Shown piece by piece: positions 1 to 5,142 of a stretch of 5,142 nucleotides of DNA (position 1 is the first letter of the stretch; every line of letters begins with the position of its first letter). The translations under genes were made by a program, and so were the position numbers. This DNA is from Deltaproteobacteria bacterium (GTDB lineage: Bacteria; SAR324; NAC60-12). The DNA lies in assembly GCA_002730365.1 (NCBI GenBank), contig PBZZ01000067.1, forward strand, positions 1 to 5,142, written 5' to 3'. The notes beneath the pieces were generated by a model that saw only the letters and a list, made by a program, of their open reading frames with translations, did no database searches and was not told where the DNA came from.

Positions 1-408
1 GGACCATTTTCTGCCATCGCCATCCACAATTGGCCTGGTGAGAAATTCAGCTTTTGCGATTTAGCGCTGTTGGCAAAAGCGATCCCGTCGTTATCAACGA
101 TGATTTCAATAATTTCGGTCACACAATTCTTTTTCGCTGCCTTTGATTGCACGAGAAGCATTAGTGAAATCAGGGTGACTTGGGCCTAAGCCATCACAGA
201 AAAGCTTCATGCAACCACCTGTTCAAGTGGACTCAATCACCGGAGTTTTCATGGAGCCGCGTTGGCCGTTCTTTTCTGCTACCACGGTTGCAAAAGGATA
301 ATCGGTCGAGGAACCGACGATCTGGATCTGATCCCGAGCATGGGCCAGTCAAGTTATCATCAGGACTACCAAGCCAGTGGCTAGAGTTGCGATGGTCTTT
401 TGGAACAT
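1..408 (-). pseudogene. pstS: Disrupted PstS-like phosphate-binding protein, 5' part (runs off left edge)
   Basis: Reading from an ATG at 408 gives a hydrophobic signal-peptide-like start (MFQKTIATLATGLVVLM), an AHA-like cleavage region, then DQIQIVGSSTDYPFATVVAE, KTPVIEST, TGG, MKLFC, and TNASRAIK. These are the characteristic blocks of the PstS family of periplasmic phosphate-binding proteins of the PstSCAB ABC transporter. A strong Shine-Dalgarno (GAGGAG, 4 nt before the ATG) supports the start. The frame is broken: TGA at 349-351 inside the signal peptide, and TGA at 223-225 where the family has a Gly in the conserved STGTGGG phosphate-loop block. Another Gly of that block has become Cys. 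After ELC near position 120 the homology (TEIIEIIV, DGIAFANSAK, LWMAMAENG) continues in another frame, consistent with loss of a few codons plus a frameshift. The remainder lies outside the window. A decayed gene is the simplest reading; sequencing error cannot be excluded. Confidence 0.82.
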
Positions 409-520
409 AATTCTCCTCGGCTTATCAGGTTTCAGATCTCTCCTATTGCGAATACAGGTCTGTTTTTTCGCCAAACTGGCACTATGCTTTATCATTACTG
501 AGAACAAGCCTAAAAGAATT

Positions 521-549
521 ATTAGAATTTGATACAGAGGTGATAACAA
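521..549 (-). promoter_or_regulatory. Candidate sigma70-type promoter of the pstS-like gene
   Basis: On the minus strand, TTGTTA (544-549) and TCTAAT (521-526) are separated by exactly 17 nt, a reasonable match to -35/-10 elements. The predicted transcript would have a leader of roughly 105 nt before the ATG at 408. A convincing Pho box (two CTGTCAT-like direct repeats) is not seen; CTGTATC followed 4 nt later by TCTAATA is only a weak resemblance. This is a consensus match by eye. Confidence 0.35.
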
Positions 550-579
550 ATTGATGTTACGGAGAGAAAAGTTTTGGGA

Positions 580-1200
580 TCAAGTAATTTGTTTTAGGTA
601 TTTCGGCAGTAGGCGCTCGATCGATTTAACGATGACTTTAGTTTGATGATCGAACTCCAAATTGAGGTGGGTGGCTTGGGTTGCGTTACCAAGAGTCGTT
701 CTGGAGAGGGTTTCGGGAATCAAACAAACTGAAAATCGATCTGGCTCTACATCAACCACTGTTAGGCTTACGCCGTCAACTGCAATCCAACCTTTGGGAA
801 CCAAGTAGCGGTTCCAATGTGGCCCAAGTTCGATCCAGATTTTATAGTTCCCAGGACTTTGTTCAATCTGAAGAATTCGGGCCTTACAGTCGACGTGACC
901 ATTGACCTGATGCCCACCAAGTTCATCCCCTACCTTCAGAGATCGCTCAATATTCGTGTGAGAGCCAACTTGCAGCATCCCAAGATTTGACCGGTCCAAG
1001 GTTTCCTGAATTACATCGAATTCCGCCCATGTACTTTCCTGGAAATTCACAACTGTAAGACACACACCAGACACCGCCACACTCGCACCCAGTTCCAGCC
1101 CGGCACTCAATTCGTTCATCTGAATGCGTAGCTTCAGACCACCACTGAACTGCTGTAATAATAGAACATCTCCTTTGCCCTGAACAATTCCTGTAAACAA
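580..1200 (-). CDS. ribE: Riboflavin synthase, alpha-subunit type (TTG start, 206 aa)
   Basis: Catalyses dismutation of two 6,7-dimethyl-8-ribityllumazine molecules to riboflavin, the last step of riboflavin synthesis, in the cytosol as a trimer. The protein has the two tandem lumazine-binding barrels. The N-terminal barrel carries FTGIVQG (from residue 2), SVAVSGVCLTVV (about 40-51) and GGHQVNGHVD (95-104). The C-terminal barrel carries YLVPKGWIAVDGVSLTVV (132-149) and LIPETLSRTTLG. Residues matching the E. coli active site are visible: Phe2, Ser40, Cys47, His102, Lys136 and Thr147. The start is set at TTG 1200 because family members begin M-F-T-G-I-V and because AAAGG lies about 6 nt upstream. 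An ATG exists at 1272, but it would add 24 residues absent from the family and overlap the cyclase gene. The TTG follows the cyclase TGA by one base, so translational coupling is likely. Stop is TGA at 580-582. No clear terminator follows. Confidence 0.95.
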   Translation of the reverse strand: MFTGIVQGKGDVLLLQQFSGGLKLRIQMNELSAGLELGASVAVSGVCLTVVNFQESTWAEFDVIQETLDRSNLGMLQVGSHTNIERSLKVGDELGGHQVNGHVDCKARILQIEQSPGNYKIWIELGPHWNRYLVPKGWIAVDGVSLTVVDVEPDRFSVCLIPETLSRTTLGNATQATHLNLEFDHQTKVIVKSIERLLPKYLKQIT

Positions 1201-1201
1201 T

Positions 1202-3292
1202 TCAGCCTTTTTCGGTGTGGGTGTAAACTCCGTCCCAGTCCCCGGGAGGAGGCTCACTGATGAAGCGTTCACAACGCTCGATGTAGGTCAGGCATGGCCC
1301 ATCGTTTTCGAGGAAAGTCAAAGCTTTGCGAAAGTGCTCAATAGCGATCGGATAATCATGATCTTTGTAACATGAAAGACCCTTTTGATAATGCTGAAGA
1401 ACGTCAGTCATTGGACCGCTGAGTTTATTCTTAAAGTCTAGGACCTCGAAAACTAGAACAGGCTCTTTCTTGCCAACTACACGAACAATGTCTAATTCTC
1501 TTGCATCCACATAATTTTCGGCTCCTTCCAAATGATCTGTACCGTAGTAGGTGTTGCCTGAAATCATCGTAAATGTTTTATAGAACTTGTTTGCGCCCTC
1601 CAATCGTGCAGCTAGGTTAACCGTATCGCCCATGATGGTGTAGTCCATTCTTTGCTGTGATCCCATGTTTCCGACCACGATTGGACCGCTGTTGATCCCC
1701 ATTCGTGCAAACAGTTGGGGGCTACCTTTTTCTCGCCAGTTCTTGCGCATTTCAATCAGTCGCTTTTGCATGTCAATTGTTGCGAAACAGGCAAGTCTAG
1801 CGTGATCCGGTTGACCCAAGGGAGCTCCCCAAAAGGCTATGATCGCATCCCCTTCAAACTTGTCTATGGTACCTGCTCGACTGGAGATGAGATTACACAT
1901 CTCGGTGAGGTATTCATTTAGTAATGAAACCAGTTCTTCAGGCGTGAGACTCTCTGAAATTGTTGAGAACTTCTGCACATCTGAGAAATATGCAGTCATT
2001 TCACGACGTTCACCACCCAAACTGAGTTTTGAAGGATCCTGGACGATTACATCAATCACACTGGGAGAGAGGTATTGAGAGAAAGCGTTCTTGATGAAGG
2101 CTTTTTGCTGTCTCTCGGCCATGAACATGAAGAAGTTAGTTGCAATCATGCTGAGGATCATTGCTGGGATGATGTAGCTCATTGAGAGTACATATCCATG
2201 ATAAACGTAAGCATAGATGGAAATTCCCAGGTATCCAATGATTGCCGTAAGAAAGAGCGGATTGTTGAACTTTTCAAGCCTTGCAATGAACAAGAAAAAC
2301 AACATCATGCAAATGAGAATAGCTGCTTCCATTCCATTGCTTGCTGGACGAATAGGAGCTCCATTCATCATTGTCCAGATCGTATCGGCTAAGATTTCAA
2401 TCCCATAAATTTCCCCAACTGGGGTTGAAAAAATATCGTGAGAAACTTCAGTTGTATCTCCGACAAGCACGAGTTTATCCTTCACCCAATATTCCAACTC
2501 ATATATCTCATCTTCATCCAGATCTTCCAGCCCATAAATTTCGCCCTCATAAAGATTCAAGACCATGGCGGCGGTGATACCGGCGTATTCATGGAGAAAA
2601 GTAACACCCGGTTTATGAAGAGGGTAGTCCAGCCAAAGATCGCCATTGTGGTCCAGTGGGATTTCCTTGTCCCCAATGTAGAGAATGTTGTTCTCCAGTC
2701 GTGGTTCAACATTCCAATACATGGCCAGTGCTTGAACTGCCCATGGCCACATCTTGAATTCATTGACAGCCTGATCGTAGAAACGAAGTCGGGAGAGCCG
2801 ATTACCTATCAAAGTGTGATTGGTATAACCAGCAACAGTGGCCTCCTGTAGAACAGAAGTTGCCGTTGTCACTCCACGTATTTCTTCATCCACAAGGTTC
2901 AACTGACCAACTACCATCGTGTTTTGTTTCTCTCCAAGTGCTTCTGCCAATATGGGGTCTTCGCCGTAGCCATTTGGAAAATCCATCAGCATATCAAGTG
3001 CAACGACCTTGGCCCCTAATTCCTGAAGGTTAGTGACAATTTCAGCGATGTGTTTCCGTTGGAGAGGCCAACTTCCATATTCACTAAAAAAATCTTCGTC
3101 AGTATCAACAATTACCATATCTTTTTCAGGAAAGGCATAGGCTTCAGGATTTGCGGTATGCCGTAGGATATGACGATAACCCTGCAGTTGATTTTCGAAT
3201 CCTGAAAATATTTCATACTGCTCGGCAGGAATCATTGCCAAGAAAAGGATGATCGTGATCCAAAAATCTGGTCGAAGAAGTGCCTTTTTCAT
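1202..3292 (-). CDS. CHASE2-domain class III adenylate/guanylate cyclase (696 aa)
   Basis: Membrane-bound nucleotide cyclase, most likely making cAMP from ATP. Order, numbering from ATG 3292: N-terminal membrane segment (about 11-23); extracytoplasmic CHASE2 sensor (about 28-313, with VIVDTDEDFF, GAKVVALDMLMDFP, DKLVLVGDT, STPVGEIYGIEILA); three membrane helices (about 322-337, 346-365, 370-391); class III catalytic domain (about 430-570). All six catalytic positions are recognisable: metal-binding Asp438 (YFSDVQKF) and Asp482 (KFEGDAIIAFWGAP), purine-specifying Lys478 and Thr552 (DYTIMGDTVN), transition-state Asn559 and Arg563 (VNLAARLE). The Lys/Thr pair is found in known bacterial adenylate cyclases such as CyaC. 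The C-terminus has a TPR-like helical stretch and the PPPGDWDGV tail common in this family. The sensed ligand is unknown. Start: a GTG at 3328 would add 12 residues, but it lies in a hairpin right after TAG; neither start has a clear Shine-Dalgarno. It lies 73 nt after the FecR-like gene and couples to ribE. Confidence 0.93.
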   Translation of the reverse strand: MKKALLRPDFWITIILFLAMIPAEQYEIFSGFENQLQGYRHILRHTANPEAYAFPEKDMVIVDTDEDFFSEYGSWPLQRKHIAEIVTNLQELGAKVVALDMLMDFPNGYGEDPILAEALGEKQNTMVVGQLNLVDEEIRGVTTATSVLQEATVAGYTNHTLIGNRLSRLRFYDQAVNEFKMWPWAVQALAMYWNVEPRLENNILYIGDKEIPLDHNGDLWLDYPLHKPGVTFLHEYAGITAAMVLNLYEGEIYGLEDLDEDEIYELEYWVKDKLVLVGDTTEVSHDIFSTPVGEIYGIEILADTIWTMMNGAPIRPASNGMEAAILICMMLFFLFIARLEKFNNPLFLTAIIGYLGISIYAYVYHGYVLSMSYIIPAMILSMIATNFFMFMAERQQKAFIKNAFSQYLSPSVIDVIVQDPSKLSLGGERREMTAYFSDVQKFSTISESLTPEELVSLLNEYLTEMCNLISSRAGTIDKFEGDAIIAFWGAPLGQPDHARLACFATIDMQKRLIEMRKNWREKGSPQLFARMGINSGPIVVGNMGSQQRMDYTIMGDTVNLAARLEGANKFYKTFTMISGNTYYGTDHLEGAENYVDARELDIVRVVGKKEPVLVFEVLDFKNKLSGPMTDVLQHYQKGLSCYKDHDYPIAIEHFRKALTFLENDGPCLTYIERCERFISEPPPGDWDGVYTHTEKG

Positions 3293-3304
3293 GGAATTGT
3301 TCTG

Positions 3305-3355
3305 CGAATTGGTGGGAGAGGCGGGCACCTAGAGCGGATGCCCGAAATTGGTGAG
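3305..3355 (-). repeat. Intercistronic hairpin flanked by short direct repeats
   Basis: Between the FecR-like gene and the cyclase gene, CGGGCA (3322-3327) and TGCCCG (3339-3344) form a 6-bp stem. Two further G-C pairs can form above a one-base bulge, leaving a 6-nt loop. The octamer AATTGGTG occurs on both sides, at 3307-3314 and 3346-3353. No T-run follows the stem on the coding strand, so it is not an intrinsic terminator. It covers the alternative GTG start at 3328, which argues for the ATG at 3292. It could instead stabilise mRNA or tune cyclase translation. Confidence 0.4.
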
Positions 3356-3365
3356 TATATGTAGT

Positions 3366-4292
3366 CTAGAGATTTGCTTGGTACGTCTTAGTTGCTTCTT
3401 CCTGAAGAGATTCCAGTTTCAGACGCGCATACACTTCAATGATGAACGGACGCAGATCATTAATATCTTCATCATCGTCATTTTTGCTGAAGAAAGACTC
3501 ATAGGTTTGCATCGCTGGAACCAGTAACTTATGATCTGTCAGGATACCTGCCATCAGAAAACCATCTGTGTCATATTGCTTGATAGCAATCAGATCATCT
3601 TCAAATTTTTTCAACTTCTTGCCGCTCAGCCAAGAAAGTCTTCTTGTTTTACTCTCACTCAGGACATTTCCATCCTTGAGTACTTCAACTCGATATTTTA
3701 TTGATCTATCTGAAAAGGGGGCAATCCTTTGGAGGACCACTTTCTCTGATGTTGCGGGAACATCATAAGAAGTATCACCGACGTGCAGACGGTATGAGTA
3801 TTCACTCCCTTTGCTTTCCCAGGCTACCATGGGGTAGTCATCAGAGAGGGACATATTCCCTAGGTTTACCACCAGTTCCTGTCCAGATTTGTTTGCCGAG
3901 CGACGTACTGTCGTATATTTCTGGGTGGTAGCAAATTTTTTATCTAACCCCGCCAGTAGTTCTCCAGCCGCTTCTGTGGAGCCTAGCTCACCACTGACTA
4001 GTTCCATGCCTGAATCGGTAATCTTGATCTCAGAATTGGCCAGCAGGTTAGTCGTTTCTTGGGTAGCTTGGTTTGCGAATTTGGCCTTACTTCCATTGTT
4101 CAGTCGAACCATTGAACCGGGAAACATGAGCTTGTTTCGACGGACGGGCTTCCAGCGCTTGCCATTTTTGCTGTATTCAACCTTGCCGTCCACATCATAG
4201 ATCATACCCACTGGAACTCTATCTGCCAGCACTGAAGGAACCACCAAGAAGGAGACCAAGGCGAGTAAGAGCAAAGAGCGCATGATTTTCAT
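3366..4292 (-). CDS. Secreted FecR-like protein with Fn3-like region and helical C-terminus (308 aa)
   Basis: Numbering from ATG 4292. A typical Sec signal peptide ([23 protein letters not shown], cleavage expected after Ala23) sends it to the periplasm. Residues about 28-103 ([35 protein letters not shown]) resemble the FecR-type beta domain, in which a gene-specific surface threshold pattern follows G-x-V-x-Y. Residues about 150-222 have alternating beta segments ([20 protein letters not shown]) suggestive of a fibronectin-III-like fold. The rest (about 225-308) is helical with an acidic NDDDED stretch. No sigma factor or TonB receptor is adjacent, so it is probably not a classical FecR anti-sigma regulator. 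Linkage to the CHASE2 cyclase suggests a periplasmic partner (inference). The start is taken as the second ATG because AGGAG lies 6 nt before it; the ATG at 4298 abuts that motif with no spacer. Stop is TAG. Confidence 0.8.
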   Translation of the reverse strand: MKIMRSLLLLALVSFLVVPSVLADRVPVGMIYDVDGKVEYSKNGKRWKPVRRNKLMFPGSMVRLNNGSKAKFANQATQETTNLLANSEIKITDSGMELVSGELGSTEAAGELLAGLDKKFATTQKYTTVRRSANKSGQELVVNLGNMSLSDDYPMVAWESKGSEYSYRLHVGDTSYDVPATSEKVVLQRIAPFSDRSIKYRVEVLKDGNVLSESKTRRLSWLSGKKLKKFEDDLIAIKQYDTDGFLMAGILTDHKLLVPAMQTYESFFSKNDDDEDINDLRPFIIEVYARLKLESLQEEATKTYQANL

Positions 4293-4327
4293 AGCCATCT
4301 CCTGAGGGATTTTAGGTAATTCATTAA

Positions 4328-4348
4328 AAATCTTTATTTGAAAGATTT
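4328..4348. repeat. Perfect 8-bp inverted repeat in the FecR-like gene leader
   Basis: AAATCTTT (4328-4335) and AAAGATTT (4341-4348) are exact reverse complements around a 5-nt spacer (ATTTG). The element ends about 36 nt upstream of the ATG at 4292 and downstream of the candidate promoter. On the coding (minus) strand the stem runs into a five-T tract. It could be an operator for a dimeric regulator, or an AT-rich weak attenuator-like hairpin; the sequence does not decide. Confidence 0.45.
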
Positions 4349-4361
4349 CTTTGGGTGTAAC

Positions 4362-4376
4362 GAGTCTGAGCGACTC
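4362..4376. repeat. 5-bp inverted repeat GAGTC-N5-GACTC
   Basis: GAGTC (4362-4366) and GACTC (4372-4376) are exact reverse complements around TGAGC. This lies between the candidate promoter and the AT-rich inverted repeat, so it would be in the transcribed leader of the FecR-like gene. Short arms make chance possible. Confidence 0.3.
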
Positions 4377-4400
4377 ACTAACTGGACAAAATCAATAGCT

Positions 4401-4429
4401 AGTATAGGATTCTAGAAGAAACAACACAA
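4401..4429 (-). promoter_or_regulatory. Candidate sigma70-type promoter of the FecR-like/cyclase/ribE cluster
   Basis: On the minus strand, TTGTGT (4424-4429) and TATACT (4401-4406) are separated by exactly 17 nt. The -10 hexamer differs from TATAAT at one position and the -35 from TTGACA at three. Transcription would start near 4394, giving a leader of about 100 nt that contains both inverted repeats (4328-4348 and 4362-4376). It is the best promoter match seen in the divergent region. Confidence 0.5.
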
Positions 4430-4480
4430 ATCCCTGCCACTTTGCTGCAATAGCTTAGATTGAAACCACTGAAAAGAAAT

Positions 4481-4555
4481 ATGAAATTAGGCTTTTTTAA
4501 GTCATTTCAACAAAGAGAGCTTGATTTGCAGCACAAATTGAATGCTGAAGGCTGA
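4481..4555 (+). CDS. Possible 24-aa upstream frame (leader peptide) before fluC
   Basis: ATG at 4481 opens a 24-codon frame, beginning MKLGFFKSFQQREL and ending LNAEG, that stops at TGA 4553-4555, three bases before the fluC TTG. Its last codons contain the GAAGG that serves as the fluC Shine-Dalgarno, so translation of this frame would put ribosomes on the fluC start. Its own ribosome-binding site is poor (only an A/G-rich GAAAAG upstream). The peptide is polar and resembles nothing I recognise. It may be a coupling leader or a chance frame. Confidence 0.25.
   Translation: MKLGFFKSFQQRELDLQHKLNAEG
4529..4547 (+). repeat. Small stem-loop adjoining the fluC ribosome-binding site
   Basis: CAGCA (4529-4533) and TGCTG (4543-4547) can pair around a 9-nt loop, and the right arm touches the GAAGG (4547-4551) used by fluC. 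It could modulate fluC initiation. Five base pairs is weak evidence. Confidence 0.2.
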
Positions 4556-4558
4556 TCG

Positions 4559-4942
4559 TTGGCTTTGTTACAAAATTTTCCTTGGCTATGGTTGTTACTT
4601 GGCGGTAGTCTAGGGAGTTTAAGTAGATGGTGGATCAGTCGGCAATTGCAAATTTGGTTAGGAGATCAATTTCCTTACGGAACAATATTTGTGAATGCTG
4701 TGGGCTCCGCTGCGTTTGGAGTTTTTGTCGTTCTGCTGGAAAAGCACTCTGAGGCAAGATTACTCATTCTGAGTGGTTTCATGGGCGCATTTACCACATT
4801 TTCGACTTTTAGCTACGAGACTGTTCTCCTGATGCAAGCTGGTGCTTGGCGTACAGCGTTACTCAACATTTGCCTAAATTTATTTGTAAGCTTGAGCTTG
4901 TGTGGTTTGGGTATTTGGGGAACCCAAACGCTTCGCTCCTAA
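4559..4942 (+). CDS. fluC: Fluoride-specific ion channel FluC/CrcB (127 aa)
   Basis: Small inner-membrane protein that forms dual-topology dimers and passively exports fluoride, lowering cytosolic fluoride. Four hydrophobic segments are visible at about 6-24, 38-60, 67-92 and 98-121. Family motifs in order: GGSLGSLSRWW (15-25), FPYGTIFVNAVGS (38-50) with the conserved pore Asn46, and GFMGAFTTFSTFSYE (73-87) with the two pore phenylalanines Phe81 and Phe84 and the TTF sodium-site segment. Length is normal for the family. It starts at TTG 4559: an in-frame TGA lies just upstream (4553-4555), no ATG is available, and GAAGG sits 7 nt before the TTG. A second TTG at 4565 is a less well spaced option. 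Eno follows after 27 nt, so the two are probably co-transcribed. No fluoride riboswitch (crcB motif) is apparent upstream, and no convincing promoter was found for this strand. Confidence 0.94.
   Translation: MALLQNFPWLWLLLGGSLGSLSRWWISRQLQIWLGDQFPYGTIFVNAVGSAAFGVFVVLLEKHSEARLLILSGFMGAFTTFSTFSYETVLLMQAGAWRTALLNICLNLFVSLSLCGLGIWGTQTLRS

Positions 4943-5142
<200 letters not shown>

Noticed and set aside
223..351. TGA read as an amino acid (for example UGA as glycine, as in Gracilibacteria, or selenocysteine) in the pstS-like gene
   Set aside because: TGA serves as the ordinary stop for both ribE (580-582) and the cyclase (1202-1204), no other gene here has internal TGA, and the same gene also carries a frameshift.
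180..410. 76-aa plus-strand frame at the left end
   Set aside because: Antisense to the pstS-like remnant and without family resemblance.
349..549. 66-aa minus-strand frame starting at 549
   Set aside because: Its last 19 residues are the pstS signal peptide, whose own ATG at 408 has a strong Shine-Dalgarno; the upstream part is the untranslated leader with a promoter-like sequence.
544..559. TAACA-N6-TGTTA inverted repeat after ribE as a terminator
   Set aside because: Only five A/T-rich pairs with no following T tract on the minus strand, and it overlaps the candidate -35 element.
2438..2851. 137-aa plus-strand frame opposite the cyclase
   Set aside because: It lies wholly antisense to a well-supported cyclase gene, has no recognisable domain, and is what codon bias on the other strand tends to produce.
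3889..4200. 103-aa plus-strand frame opposite the FecR-like gene
   Set aside because: Antisense shadow of a gene with a clear signal peptide and ribosome-binding site; no family resemblance.
4430..4558. Fluoride riboswitch in front of fluC
   Set aside because: The conserved GATG-type and CCTAC-type segments of the crcB motif and its pseudoknot-forming arms were not found on reading the region.

Overview
This window (mid-40s % GC by eye) looks like chromosomal DNA from a free-living Gram-negative, proteobacteria-like organism. The signs are a signal-peptide FecR-like periplasmic protein, a CHASE2-type membrane adenylate cyclase, an E. coli-like riboflavin synthase and a PstS-type phosphate-binding protein. 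A marine delta-like or SAR324-type lineage is possible, but that is an impression and not shown by the sequence. There are no tRNAs, rRNAs, insertion sequences or CRISPR arrays.

Layout from left to right. Positions 1-408 (minus strand) hold the 5' part of a pstS-like gene that runs off the left edge. It is broken by two in-frame TGA codons and a frameshift, although it keeps a strong ribosome-binding site and a candidate promoter. Positions 580-4292 (minus strand) hold a tightly packed three-gene cluster. Its transcription order is a secreted FecR-like protein, then a CHASE2 class III adenylate cyclase, then riboflavin synthase (ribE). The riboflavin synthase almost certainly starts at a TTG one base after the cyclase stop codon, so an ATG-only call (start at 1272) is too long by 24 codons. 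A good sigma70-like promoter lies about 100 nt upstream of the FecR-like gene, and the leader between them carries two inverted repeats.

Positions 4293-4558 are a divergent intergenic region. Positions 4559 to the right edge (plus strand) hold fluC (fluoride channel, TTG start), followed after 27 nt by the first 57 codons of eno (enolase, GTG start). A 24-codon open frame sits directly in front of fluC.

How the genes fit together: the FecR-like protein and the CHASE2 cyclase suggest an envelope-sensing cAMP-producing module (inference), with ribE translationally coupled behind it. fluC and eno make biochemical sense as a pair because fluoride inhibits enolase. No fluoride riboswitch is visible in front of fluC. 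Nothing here is clearly a new class of system. The points most worth a second look are the decayed pstS, the coupling of cyclase to ribE, and the fluC-eno pair with its short upstream frame.
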